Notes under the pieces: generated by a model
The model's database searches: none
Seen by the model: the letters and a program-made list of their open reading frames with translations, nothing else
What the model was told of the DNA's origin: nothing
Assembly: GCA_023409975.1 (NCBI GenBank)
Contig: JAEYQO010000039.1
Coordinates: 10,908-74,907 of the forward strand
Length of the DNA: 64,000 nt
Reading direction: 5' to 3'
Origin: Bacteroidota bacterium
GTDB taxonomy: Bacteria; Bacteroidota; Bacteroidia; Chitinophagales; Chitinophagaceae
Made by a program: the position numbers and the translations under genes
Shown: positions 1 through 7,386 of the stretch, piece by piece
Layout: each line of letters begins with the position of its first letter
How positions within the stretch are numbered: the first letter of the stretch is position 1

Positions 1-874
1 GTATTTCACGGATGTGTTTGCGGATGTTTTCACTGAGCTTTTCCATGGGTATGTCATTGGAATCCTTGCCAAATGGATCCTCGATTTCCTCCGCAATCAG
101 CTCCAGACTGCCCAGTACATAAAATACAATGGCAACGACCGGTACCACCCAATAACCTAAGGAGAACACATAGCCGAATGGCAGAGTCATTATGTAGATA
201 AAGAAGAACTTTTTGATAAAGGCGCTGTAAGAAAACGGGATGGGTGTGTTCTTGATTCGTTCACAGGCCCCGCAGATATCTGTGAAAGCGGTTAGTTCAG
301 GATTTAGCATCAGCATTTGTTCACCTGAAATAATCCCTCTTTTGTACAGAAGCGTGATTCTGTCTGCCATGAGCCGGGCCACCTGATTAGGGGTATGCTT
401 ACTGGGGTCAACTGCTCCAAACTCAGAGGCCATCTCCGTGTCCAGGGCCATACGGGTAGACTCTTGCTGCAAGTGTTGCTTCAGCACTTTTGCATACAGT
501 GGGATCGCGTGGCGGAAGAAAGCCCTGTTAGGTTCGTCAGTTGGGGCCATAAAGGCCTGGAGTTTAATGGCCAGATTCCGACTGTTATTAACCAGAGAAC
601 CCCAGAGTTTCCTGCCCTCCCACCAGCGGTCATAGGCTGTGTTCGTTCTGAAAACTAGCAGTAGCGAAAGCGCGAAGCCCAGGAGATTGTGGAGGTAAAA
701 AATATTCTTGAGGAAGGGATGGTTACCAAGATTGAGAATGGTATTCTCGAGGTATACAACCAGAGCAGAATAGGCAGCTATGATCAGAATCAAGGGGAAA
801 AGCTTCCTTAAGGTGTCTGATTTGTGAAACTGGAACAGGATGGCGAACCAGTGTTTAGGATTGTAGATGCGCAC
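1..874 (-). CDS. Bestrophin-family anion channel, partial (C-terminus off window)
   Basis: Inner-membrane protein of the bestrophin family (bacterial homologues form pentameric ion channels). 291 codons are visible; the 3' end runs off the left edge. Seen: an N-terminal hydrophobic stretch near residues 25-42, the family hallmark FRTNTAYDRWWEGRKLWG at 75-92, a later IPFSYSAF segment and the acidic EEIEDPFG motif close to the left edge, which in the family lies at the calcium-clasp/neck region. The start is taken as GTG at 874, because the frame upstream contains only a few codons before a stop and the translation from there matches the usual short N-terminus. It lies 11 bp downstream of the FAH gene on the same strand, so the two are probably cotranscribed. 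Confidence 0.9.
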   Translation of the reverse strand, partial: MRIYNPKHWFAILFQFHKSDTLRKLFPLILIIAAYSALVVYLENTILNLGNHPFLKNIFYLHNLLGFALSLLLVFRTNTAYDRWWEGRKLWGSLVNNSRNLAIKLQAFMAPTDEPNRAFFRHAIPLYAKVLKQHLQQESTRMALDTEMASEFGAVDPSKHTPNQVARLMADRITLLYKRGIISGEQMLMLNPELTAFTDICGACERIKNTPIPFSYSAFIKKFFFIYIMTLPFGYVFSLGYWVVPVVAIVFYVLGSLELIAEEIEDPFGKDSNDIPMEKLSENIRKHIREI

Positions 875-885
875 AGTGAGAACAA

Positions 886-1497
886 TTAGCGGATATTAAC
901 TTCCAGTACCTTCTGATCTTCCAGAAAACACTCCAGTTTGTCATAGACATTAACGGGACCCACACCGGCGGGTGTGCCGGTAAAAATGAGATCTCCGATG
1001 TTCAGGGTAAAGAATCGCGATGCATACTCAATAATCTTGTTCACCTGGAAAGTCATATCACCAGAGTAACCCTTTTGTACGACCTGATCATTGAGCTTAA
1101 GACTAAAATTCAGGTCGTTGATCCGCTTTTCTTCGGTGAGCGGAATGAATTGGCCAACTGCTGCGGACCCGTCAAATGATTTGGATATCTCCCAGGGAAG
1201 TCCTTTCTCCTTCAGACGCTGCTGGAGGTCCCGGGCCGTGAAGTCGATACCAACAGTGACTTCATTATAATACTTACGGGCGAACTTCTCCTGGATATAC
1301 TTACCGTTTTTATTGATCTTTATCACCAGTTCACATTCATAGTGCAGATCGTCAGTGAACTCGGGGTAGTAAAGAGGTTTGTCGGCTAGTAGTAATGCGT
1401 TTTTAGGCTTAAGGAACAGGATCGGCTCTTTGGGGGATTCGCTGTTCATTTCTTTGGCGTGTTCTGAGTAATTCCGGCCGATACAGATAATTTTCAT
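886..1497 (-). CDS. Fumarylacetoacetate hydrolase (FAH) family protein
   Basis: Cytosolic FAH-fold enzyme of 203 aa, the compact form seen in acylpyruvate hydrolase/oxaloacetate decarboxylase (FAHD1-like) and HpcE-type isomerases. Visible hallmarks: the N-terminal IGRNYSEHAKEMN, the metal-binding pattern YECELV (E54, E56) followed by GIDFTARD (D85), and the C-terminal TGTPAGVGPV loop. The family hydrolyses or decarboxylates beta-diketo or oxo acids with a divalent metal; the substrate here cannot be deduced. ATG at 1497 is the only sensible start. It is followed by the bestrophin gene after 11 bp. There is no matching catabolic cluster around it, so a metabolite-repair role (as for FAHD1) is as likely as aromatic degradation. 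Confidence 0.88.
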   Translation of the reverse strand: MKIICIGRNYSEHAKEMNSESPKEPILFLKPKNALLLADKPLYYPEFTDDLHYECELVIKINKNGKYIQEKFARKYYNEVTVGIDFTARDLQQRLKEKGLPWEISKSFDGSAAVGQFIPLTEEKRINDLNFSLKLNDQVVQKGYSGDMTFQVNKIIEYASRFFTLNIGDLIFTGTPAGVGPVNVYDKLECFLEDQKVLEVNIR

Positions 1498-1563
1498 GTC
1501 AGGTTAGTTTTACGTTTTTAGGGATAAAATCGTTTATAATTCCGGATAAGCAGTCAATGCCGC

Positions 1564-1571
1564 TAAATTTG
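1564..1571 (+). promoter_or_regulatory. -7 promoter element (TAAATTTG)
   Basis: Perfect match to the Bacteroidota -7 consensus TAnnTTTG, 29 bp upstream of the thioesterase ATG at 1601. No clear -33 TTG is seen at the usual spacing. Confidence 0.6.
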
Positions 1572-1600
1572 ATCCTCATTCATAAACACAAAACGTCGTT

Positions 1601-2035
1601 ATGGGTCGCGTAAAAATAAAGTTTCCTTCTGAAAAACCTTTATTTACGACTAATATCCGGGTGCGGATCAGTGATATCAATTATGGGAATCATCTGGGGA
1701 ATGATGCTGTTCTGTCGATGATCCATGAGGCAAGAATGCAGTTGCTCGGGAGTTGGGGGTATACTGAACTGGATGCCGGTGGGTGCAGCCTGATTATGAG
1801 GGATACGGAGATTGCTTACAGAGGCGAAGCCTTTTATGGTGACTTGTTGCAGGTTGACATATTTGCAGAACTTACCGGACCGCGTTCCTTCGACCTCTAC
1901 TATTGGATCCGTACAACGCGTAAGGAGCAGGAATATGATATTGTCCATGCCCGAACGGGAATGGTGGCATTTGATTATGCGGAGAGAAAGACTATTGAGA
2001 TCAGTGAGGGATTAAAATCGAAATTGCTGTTGTGA
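1601..2035 (+). CDS. Hotdog-fold acyl-CoA thioesterase
   Basis: 144-aa 4HBT-type protein. The pattern DINYGNHLGN at residues 25-34, followed by IHEAR at 41-45, corresponds to the usual active-site region of YbgC/FadM-like thioesterases (Asp, His/Asn, then a helix). Length is typical for a single hotdog domain. It probably hydrolyses an acyl-CoA in the cytosol; the chain length cannot be told from sequence. It has its own promoter (TAAATTTG just upstream) and is followed by the tRNA-Met gene, whose promoter overlaps the end of this region. A second, unrelated-looking 4HBT gene lies at 14812. Confidence 0.85.
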   Translation: MGRVKIKFPSEKPLFTTNIRVRISDINYGNHLGNDAVLSMIHEARMQLLGSWGYTELDAGGCSLIMRDTEIAYRGEAFYGDLLQVDIFAELTGPRSFDLYYWIRTTRKEQEYDIVHARTGMVAFDYAERKTIEISEGLKSKLLL

Positions 2036-2054
2036 ATTTTCAGAAACTTTGTTT

Positions 2055-2062
2055 TACCTTTG
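2055..2062 (+). promoter_or_regulatory. -7 promoter element for tRNA-Met (TACCTTTG)
   Basis: TACCTTTG lies 25 bp upstream of the tRNA 5' end. A TTG at 2030-2032 gives a 22-bp spacer, within the range reported for Bacteroidota -33/-7 promoters. Confidence 0.7.
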
Positions 2063-2087
2063 CGTTCCGTTTGAACGACGGATCAAT

Positions 2088-2161
2088 GGCGAGGTAGCTC
2101 AGTTGGTGAGAGCGCAGGATTCATAACCCTGAGGTCTCGGGTTCAAATCCCGATCTCGCTA
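2088..2161 (+). tRNA. tRNA-Met (CAT), elongator type
   Basis: A 74-nt cloverleaf can be folded by eye: a 7-bp acceptor stem (2088-2094 with 2154-2160, two G-U pairs), D stem 2097-2100/2110-2113, anticodon loop ttcataa with CAT at 2122-2124, T stem 2137-2141/2149-2153 around ttcaaat, and discriminator A at 2161. CCA is not encoded. Position 1-72 is paired, which argues against initiator tRNA. A CAT anticodon could also be lysidine-modified tRNA-Ile, but the body resembles the common elongator Met sequence of the phylum. The anticodon stem has an A-C mismatch at its inner pair. Confidence 0.9.
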
Positions 2162-2174
2162 CAACAGATGAATG

Positions 2175-2206
2175 AAATGCGGTTCTTTTAAGGGCCGCAT
2201 TTTTTG
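2175..2206 (+). terminator. Rho-independent terminator after tRNA-Met
   Basis: Stem AATGCGG (2176-2182) with CCGCATT (2195-2201), then a run of T. It directly follows the tRNA. Confidence 0.8.
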
Positions 2207-2308
2207 CATTCTGCCTGACCTTGTGATTGAGTTGGTGGCGGTACAAATACCGATCTTTCCCGTTTGGAGCTGACCCCTCCATCAAAAATGTTTTTTTACG
2301 TTGAACCG

Positions 2309-2554
2309 CTAGTTCTGTTTCTTAAACTTTTGGATGCTGCGGCTGAACCAACCAATGGTAGAATAGAAACCCAGGTTCCAAACGACGAATAAAAAGATTG
2401 TCATTCCACAAAACAATATGGCTTCCTTGAGGGTGTCGAGTTTAGTAAAATCTAAGCGAAATAGGATAAAGCCTGCGAGAACGGCATCAAGTAACAGGAA
2501 GAAGACATTTCTTATGATGTTATTCCTTAGAATTGCTATTAATGCTTTTGCCAA
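2309..2554 (-). CDS. Small two-helix membrane protein, unknown
   Basis: 81 residues with two hydrophobic spans (about 13-32 and 44-63), an N-terminal basic stretch and a basic C-terminal tail ending IQKFKKQN, consistent with both termini in the cytoplasm. No family recognised. The only available start is TTG at 2554; no in-frame ATG precedes the first helix. A near-consensus -7 element (TTAGTTTG, one mismatch) sits upstream on the minus strand. No operon partner: the tRNA terminator is on one side and the divergent outer-membrane array on the other. The 230 bp between this gene and 2786 hold no other recognisable feature. Confidence 0.6.
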   Translation of the reverse strand: MAKALIAILRNNIIRNVFFLLLDAVLAGFILFRLDFTKLDTLKEAILFCGMTIFLFVVWNLGFYSTIGWFSRSIQKFKKQN

Positions 2555-2785
2555 TTACGTATAATTTGTATCCAAACTAAGTTAGTAGACTTCGTTAAAT
2601 TGACCAAAGCAATATGCAGTGTCTGTATAAACAACCGCATTGTTGTTCAATTTGATAAAAGATGGTTTGCAGTATGACCATTTCGAAAGGTTGCAAAATT
2701 TCTTCCTCTTATTCTTCAGCGTTTGTTGCATTAGTATTTTCGATTAATTACTTTTATGGCTCCCCGAAACCTATAACAGAACTCA

Positions 2786-3466
2786 ATGAGATCTCTTTTT
2801 TTCCTGACCCTTCTAACAGTCAGCCTGCAGGTTCAGGCACAACGTCAGGGACTGTGGTTGAATTTTCAATCAGGATATGGCAGTTCTTCCATTAGTAATG
2901 GAGATCGTGTTTCCTCTTTTTCTTCCGGAGTCAAACCAGGTCCCCGCTATTTCATGGGCCTTCAGCTAGGCTATATGTTCGATGATCACACCGGATGGTT
3001 CAGCGGCCTTAGCTATTCCAGGTACACATGGAGGGAGGAAATCACCACTCAGTTGGTAAATGCTACTCTTGAGAATCGCCAGAATTACATTCAGATTCCA
3101 TTGTATGTTCAATTTGCCACCAGCAAGCCCGGTAAGCCGGGCGCTTACTTCCAGGTAGGGGTCAATGCTAATATTCTGACAAATGCAATATCGAGTCTGC
3201 ACGATAATGGAAACGGGCGCACTATCATTAAAGATGAGTCTTTAAAGAAGGCGGTGAAGCCATTTGCAATTCTTCCCTTTATCGGCGCTGGAGCATATAT
3301 TCCATTTAGCCGATCCATGCATCTGGAGGCAGGTGCCTGTTTCGATTATGATTTCAATGATAACATGAAGCGGGAAACCAAACACAAGGGTAACCTGTAT
3401 AGTATCAGCGGAAGGATCGCACTTTGCTTCAGAATCTCAACCCGTAAAAACCAGGCCGAATTTTGA
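2786..3466 (+). CDS. Outer-membrane beta-barrel protein (PorT-like), array copy 1
   Basis: 226 aa with a cleavable signal peptide (MRSLFFLTLLTVSLQVQAQ) and alternating glycine/aromatic strands ending in a terminal barrel strand followed by a short basic tail. It belongs to the small PorT/OMP_b-brl-type porin-family proteins of Bacteroidota, whose functions are mostly unknown. It is clearly paralogous to the genes at 3746 and 4429: shared landmarks are the mature N-terminus QRQGLWLNFQSGYG, the GYMFDDHTGWFSGLSYSRY segment and TSKPGKPGAY. The mature protein should sit in the outer membrane as an eight-stranded barrel (inference). It ends with RKNQAEF, and the homologous remnant of another copy begins directly after its stop. 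Confidence 0.85.
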   Translation: MRSLFFLTLLTVSLQVQAQRQGLWLNFQSGYGSSSISNGDRVSSFSSGVKPGPRYFMGLQLGYMFDDHTGWFSGLSYSRYTWREEITTQLVNATLENRQNYIQIPLYVQFATSKPGKPGAYFQVGVNANILTNAISSLHDNGNGRTIIKDESLKKAVKPFAILPFIGAGAYIPFSRSMHLEAGACFDYDFNDNMKRETKHKGNLYSISGRIALCFRISTRKNQAEF

Positions 3467-3468
3467 CG

Positions 3469-3714
3469 AAACGTTTCAGTCTTCCTAACCTTCCGAATGG
3501 AATGCCAGTGGGAATTTTAATTTATACTGGATCGCCTTTTGAAAGTTCGTATACGTTATCTCAGATTTTCATTGCATCTGGCGTTGACATTCCGTTGCAG
3601 TAACGCTTTTCATCACGTACAGGCTTGACATCGAAGTTAGGACAGTCAGATGTTACGACTGAAAATCTGAAAGCCGGTCTTTTAATAGGCTGCAATTATA
3701 AATTCTGGACTTAA
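3469..3714 (+). pseudogene. Decayed fragment of a fourth outer-membrane barrel paralog
   Basis: No intact ORF, but the frame through 3502-3600 reads GMPVGILIYTGSPFESS..., then IFIASGVDIPLQ. A TAA at 3601-3603 follows, and the same frame resumes to a terminal TAA at 3712-3714. This aligns with the C-terminal third of the neighbours: FISAGVDYPVSERF in the 3746 copy, FNFGVEIPILPRL in the 4429 copy. The signal peptide and N-terminal half are absent. It is therefore a truncated, stop-containing relic of a former array member, or less likely a sequencing error combined with a short domain. Nothing suggests it is translated. Confidence 0.75.
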
Positions 3715-3745
3715 AGACTTATCAAACTTATAATCTCATTATAGA

Positions 3746-4432
3746 ATGAAGAAGTTGTTGTTACTGGCTCTGTTAGCAGGTAGTTTACAGGCCGATGCTC
3801 AAAGAAAAGGGGGATGGTTAAATATTCAAACCGGCTTCGGAGTTTCAGCCCTCAGAAATCACGAATTTGGGTCCGCTCCTGGAGTAGAGGTGAAATCTCA
3901 GCCGTCTTTTTCGTTCGCCGCTCAGATTGGATATATGTTTGATGATTTCGCCGGCATTTTCACAGGCTTAGGCTTCACCCGATATGGCTGGATGTTGGAA
4001 GAATCATATCTGGATCAACGGGTGTCATTGGAAAGCAAACAACACTATGTTCAGCTACCAGTATTTCTGCAGATTCAAACAAGCAAGGCCGGCAAACCAG
4101 GGGCGTACGGGCAGTTGGGGGTCAATCTGTCGTTTATCACAAACGCAAAATGGGAACTTGCCTTGACAGATAATGGGTCCACCATAACAGAATCCGAAAA
4201 ATCTACCAGTCTGGTTCGTGATCCGCAGGTTTTCATCTTCATCAGTGCCGGTGTGGATTATCCAGTTAGCGAGCGGTTTAGTTTCCGGGCTGGTCTCGCC
4301 TTCGACTACTCAGCCACCAAGAATCTTAAAGAGTATGCGGGAATTAAAGGAAACCTCTCAAGCCTGACTGGCAAAGTCGGCGTCACCTTCAGACTTTCAA
4401 ACGGGTCCGGAAAAAACACTAACGTCCAATGA
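3746..4432 (+). CDS. Outer-membrane beta-barrel protein (PorT-like), array copy 2
   Basis: 228 aa, signal peptide MKKLLLLALLAGSLQADA followed by QRKGGWLNIQTGFG, homologous along its length with copy 1 (shared GYMFDDFAGIFTGLGFTRYGW and TSKAGKPGAYGQLGVN). It has the same predicted outer-membrane barrel topology and ends with VGVTFRLSNGSGKNTNVQ. The stop codon overlaps the start of copy 3 by the ATGA arrangement, so the two are translationally coupled and presumably made together. Cargo, ligand or partner is unknown. The tandem pairing with relics nearby suggests repeated duplication within this locus. Confidence 0.85.
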   Translation: MKKLLLLALLAGSLQADAQRKGGWLNIQTGFGVSALRNHEFGSAPGVEVKSQPSFSFAAQIGYMFDDFAGIFTGLGFTRYGWMLEESYLDQRVSLESKQHYVQLPVFLQIQTSKAGKPGAYGQLGVNLSFITNAKWELALTDNGSTITESEKSTSLVRDPQVFIFISAGVDYPVSERFSFRAGLAFDYSATKNLKEYAGIKGNLSSLTGKVGVTFRLSNGSGKNTNVQ

Positions 4433-5043
4433 TCCGTAGCTCAATTTTATTGCTGATTCTGATCTTCTGTCAGTCGGTCGCCAGCGCACAAACAAGAAAG
4501 GGGTTTCATCTGGGGGTGTCAGCAATTGTTACAGCGCCACTCGGAAAGGAAGTTGATATTGCAGGCCTGGATGAAGAGAAACTTACGGATCAATTGAGTT
4601 ACGGGGGGCGGGCCGAAATTGGCTACATGCTCACTGATAATTTAGGGTTATTCACAGGTTTTACCTTCTTGATGCGACCCAAGCTAGGAGAGGAGAAGCC
4701 GATCTTTGCGATGCTCATTCCCGTGTATTTGAATTATGTAACTGGAAAGCCAGGAAATATAGGTTTTTATGCTCAGGTTGGGGTACAAACCGGCATTCGC
4801 AAAGGTGTTGTCACCACTGAGGAAACTTTGATCGTCGGCACGCTTTACGAGGAATCCTTCTCCTTCAGATCGAATTTTGGATATACAAGCATAACTGCCC
4901 TTTGCAATTTCGGTGTTGAAATTCCAATACTCCCACGCCTGGCGTTAAAGACAGGAGCAAGTGTCGATCTTCAGGTAAAAGGTGCTCCGGGCTTGAATAG
5001 TTCTTCCTGCGGCATATATTCAGGTTTGAATTTTCGATTGTAG
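4429..5043 (+). CDS. Outer-membrane beta-barrel protein (PorT-like), array copy 3
   Basis: 204 aa, the most diverged active member. Signal peptide to about residue 20 (VASAQ), then TRKGFHLGVSAIVTAPLG; the shared landmark IGYMLTDNLGLFTGFTFLM and a CGIYSGLNFRL terminal strand identify the same barrel family. It is shorter than copies 1 and 2, mostly in the loops. It starts at an ATG overlapping the TGA of copy 2. The 88 bp between its stop and the peptidase gene hold no obvious terminator, so read-through to the peptidase cannot be excluded. Confidence 0.82.
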   Translation: MIRSSILLLILIFCQSVASAQTRKGFHLGVSAIVTAPLGKEVDIAGLDEEKLTDQLSYGGRAEIGYMLTDNLGLFTGFTFLMRPKLGEEKPIFAMLIPVYLNYVTGKPGNIGFYAQVGVQTGIRKGVVTTEETLIVGTLYEESFSFRSNFGYTSITALCNFGVEIPILPRLALKTGASVDLQVKGAPGLNSSSCGIYSGLNFRL

Positions 5044-5131
5044 TAAAGACAGGTAATGCCCCTCTATTTCACCCTGCTTAAGCGGTTGGGATTCAGTATC
5101 TTCGCTGACTTACAAAAACTGTGTTTACTTC

Positions 5132-6310
5132 ATGAAAAGATTGCTGCTTACTATCGCGACAGCATTGCCATTGATGGCTTTCGCTCAGGACGACCTGATG
5201 AAGAAGGTGGAAGCCAATAAGAGTGATAGTTCAAAAAAGAAATTTGTATTTACACCCGTTATTAACCTGGAGACCACGGATGTGAAAAATCAGGGAAGTA
5301 GTGGTACTTGCTGGAGCTATTCTACCAATTCATTTCTGGAAAGCGAGATGATACGTATGGGAAAGGATCCGGTGGATATTGCCGAAATATTCACTGCCCG
5401 GAATGTGTACATTGAAAAAGCAGAGAATTACATTCGCATGCATGGCGCACTCGCTTATGGAGATGGGGGCGCTTGTCACGATGTGATCAATATGTATGCT
5501 AAATACGGTGCGCTTCCTCAGGAGGTTTATTCCGGACTAAACTATGGCTTCAACAAAAACAAGTTTGCGGAGATGCAGGCCGTTCTGAAAGGTATGCTGG
5601 ATGCTCTCGTGAAGAATCCTAATGGCAAACTTTCTCCGAACTGGAGGAAGGCATTTACCGCTGTATTGGATACTTATCTTGGTGAGGTGCCTGAAACATT
5701 TACTTACAAGGGGAAAAAGTATACGCCCAAGACTTTCGCTGACCAGGTGATAGGGATCAATCCTGATGATTACGTAGAGCTGTCTTCCTTCAGCGACAAG
5801 CCCTTATACCAGAAGACGCTCCTCATGGTCCCTGATAATTGGAGCTTCGATCAGGTGTATAACGTTAAAATGAATGATATCACCGATATCATCGATTACG
5901 CCCTGAAGAATGGTTATACCGTGACCTGGGCAACCGACGTAAGCGAGAAGTATTTTAGCTGGAAGAATGGCGTTGCTTTTGTACCGGAGAAGGAGTGGGA
6001 TGATATGTCAGAGGACGAACAAAAAAGCCTGTTTAATGGCCCTCAGCCGGAGCGCCAAATCACAGTCGCTGCCCGTCGTGAAGCTTTTGATAATTACTCC
6101 ACTACCGATGATCACGGAATGCATATAGTTGGCCTGGCCAAAGATCAGAATGGGAAGGAATATTATATGGTGAAGAATAGCTGGGGTGAGAAAAATGACT
6201 ACAAGGGATATCTCTACGTTACCAAGCCCTATGTCCGCTATAAAACAACGGCGTTCCTGCTTCACAAAAATGGCATACCGTCCGGACTAAGAAGCAAGAT
6301 GAAGATTTAG
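5132..6310 (+). CDS. Secreted C1 family peptidase (bleomycin-hydrolase type)
   Basis: 392 aa with a signal peptide ending AFAQ at residues 16-19, so periplasmic or exported. Papain-fold C1B landmarks are present in order: QGSSGTCWSY with the nucleophile C60, DDHGMHIVG with the catalytic His at 328, and VKNSWG with N349. Family members are aminopeptidases/bleomycin hydrolases; cytosolic PepC forms hexamers, while these exported forms are common in Bacteroidota and their substrates are largely unknown. A near-match -7 box (TATCTTCG, one mismatch, 5097-5104) lies 27 bp upstream of the ATG. A strong terminator follows 30 bp after the stop. Confidence 0.92.
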   Translation: MKRLLLTIATALPLMAFAQDDLMKKVEANKSDSSKKKFVFTPVINLETTDVKNQGSSGTCWSYSTNSFLESEMIRMGKDPVDIAEIFTARNVYIEKAENYIRMHGALAYGDGGACHDVINMYAKYGALPQEVYSGLNYGFNKNKFAEMQAVLKGMLDALVKNPNGKLSPNWRKAFTAVLDTYLGEVPETFTYKGKKYTPKTFADQVIGINPDDYVELSSFSDKPLYQKTLLMVPDNWSFDQVYNVKMNDITDIIDYALKNGYTVTWATDVSEKYFSWKNGVAFVPEKEWDDMSEDEQKSLFNGPQPERQITVAARREAFDNYSTTDDHGMHIVGLAKDQNGKEYYMVKNSWGEKNDYKGYLYVTKPYVRYKTTAFLLHKNGIPSGLRSKMKI

Positions 6311-6340
6311 TTTAAGCAGGGATCAATCGATATTGAAACG

Positions 6341-6376
6341 AGGGGCTGTCTCAAAGTGCGAGACAGCCCCTTTTTA
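6341..6376 (+). terminator. Terminator after C1 peptidase
   Basis: Stem AGGGGCTGTCT pairs with AGACAGCCCCT, then TTTT. The stem is perfect over 11 bp. Confidence 0.85.
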
Positions 6377-6475
6377 TTCGGATACCTGATGAAGATCTGT
6401 TCACTTTTAGGCGAATCTCGAAGCCCTCATTTCGCGTTTTATACAGCGTCTCTTTTGATGTAAAGCTGTGGGGGT

Positions 6476-6510
6476 AATAAAAAAAGCTGGCCTTCGATGA
6501 AAGCCAGCCA
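6476..6510 (-). terminator. Terminator after BI-1 gene
   Basis: Read on the minus strand: GCTGGC-11 nt-GCCAGC followed by a run of T (6485 down to 6478). It lies 22 bp past the BI-1 stop. Confidence 0.8.
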
Positions 6511-6531
6511 GAAAAAAAGATGCTTGGTTGT

Positions 6532-7278
6532 TTAGTCCTTTCTGCCGCCGAATAAACGTAGCAGCATCAGGAACAGGTTTACAAAGTCAAGATAAAGTGT
6601 CAGAGCACCTAAAATGGCGAGTTTCTTCACCTGCGCACCTTCAGTTCCTTCGAATTCGATTCCGGCACCAATTCTTTTTAGTTTCTGGACATCATAGGCC
6701 GTCAAACCGGTAAAAACCAATACACCCACGAAGCTGATGATGTAATCCATCGTGTCGCTTTGCATAAAGAAGTTGACCAGCATAGCGATCACAATCCCGA
6801 TCAGACCCATGGTCATTATTCTCCCAAAACCGGTAAGGTCTTGTTTTGTTGTGTAGCCCATCACTGCCATTGTCCCAAACATGGCTGCTGCAGAAATGAA
6901 GCAGGTAAGTACTGAGCTGGCAGTATAGGCAAGCAGAATGAAACTGAAGCTGATCCCGTTTATAGCAGAATAGAGCAGGAATAAGCCTGTGATGGCCGGG
7001 GCACTCAGGCGTGCAAAACCGAACGACATGAGAAGTACGAAGCCCAGTGGTGCTAACATCACTGCCCATCCCATAATGTTCAATCCGCCCTCAGGTTTTA
7101 CGAGGTATTCAACCAGTAGATGAGCATTAAAAGTAAAATAGAAAGATACGGCAGCAGAGATGCCGAGAGCAATGAACATCCAGAGGAAGACATTGGCCAT
7201 GAAGCTTTTGGAAACGGAGCGGGTTCCCAGGTTTTCCACCACCTGGGCTCCAAAGATCTGGTTCTGGTTATTTTCCAT
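6532..7278 (-). CDS. Bax inhibitor-1/YccA family membrane protein
   Basis: 248 aa with seven hydrophobic spans and the characteristic ending LTLYLDFVNLFLMLLRLFGG followed by a charged RKD tail. The family includes E. coli YbhL/YccA and B. subtilis YetJ, a pH-gated calcium leak; a role in ion homeostasis or FtsH modulation is known for relatives and only inferred here. It is the gene immediately downstream of the P5C dehydrogenase on the same strand, but a terminator lies between them, so it is probably monocistronic. Start ATG at 7278; no perfect -7 box was found in front of it. Confidence 0.92.
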   Translation of the reverse strand: MENNQNQIFGAQVVENLGTRSVSKSFMANVFLWMFIALGISAAVSFYFTFNAHLLVEYLVKPEGGLNIMGWAVMLAPLGFVLLMSFGFARLSAPAITGLFLLYSAINGISFSFILLAYTASSVLTCFISAAAMFGTMAVMGYTTKQDLTGFGRIMTMGLIGIVIAMLVNFFMQSDTMDYIISFVGVLVFTGLTAYDVQKLKRIGAGIEFEGTEGAQVKKLAILGALTLYLDFVNLFLMLLRLFGGRKD

Positions 7279-7328
7279 ATTGAATTGCGATTAAGCCTAA
7301 ATTTAAGAAGGTTTGTCTAAAGAATAAA

Positions 7329-7362
7329 TGAAAAAACCGGAGCGTTGGTTCGCCCCGGTTTT
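7329..7362 (-). terminator. Terminator after P5C dehydrogenase
   Basis: Minus-strand reading: AACCGG...CCGGTT type stem (AACCGGGGCG pairs with CGCTCCGGTT, one mismatch) followed by TTTT. Confidence 0.75.
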
Positions 7363-7386
7363 GAAACTGTTTGGTATGTGGGGATT

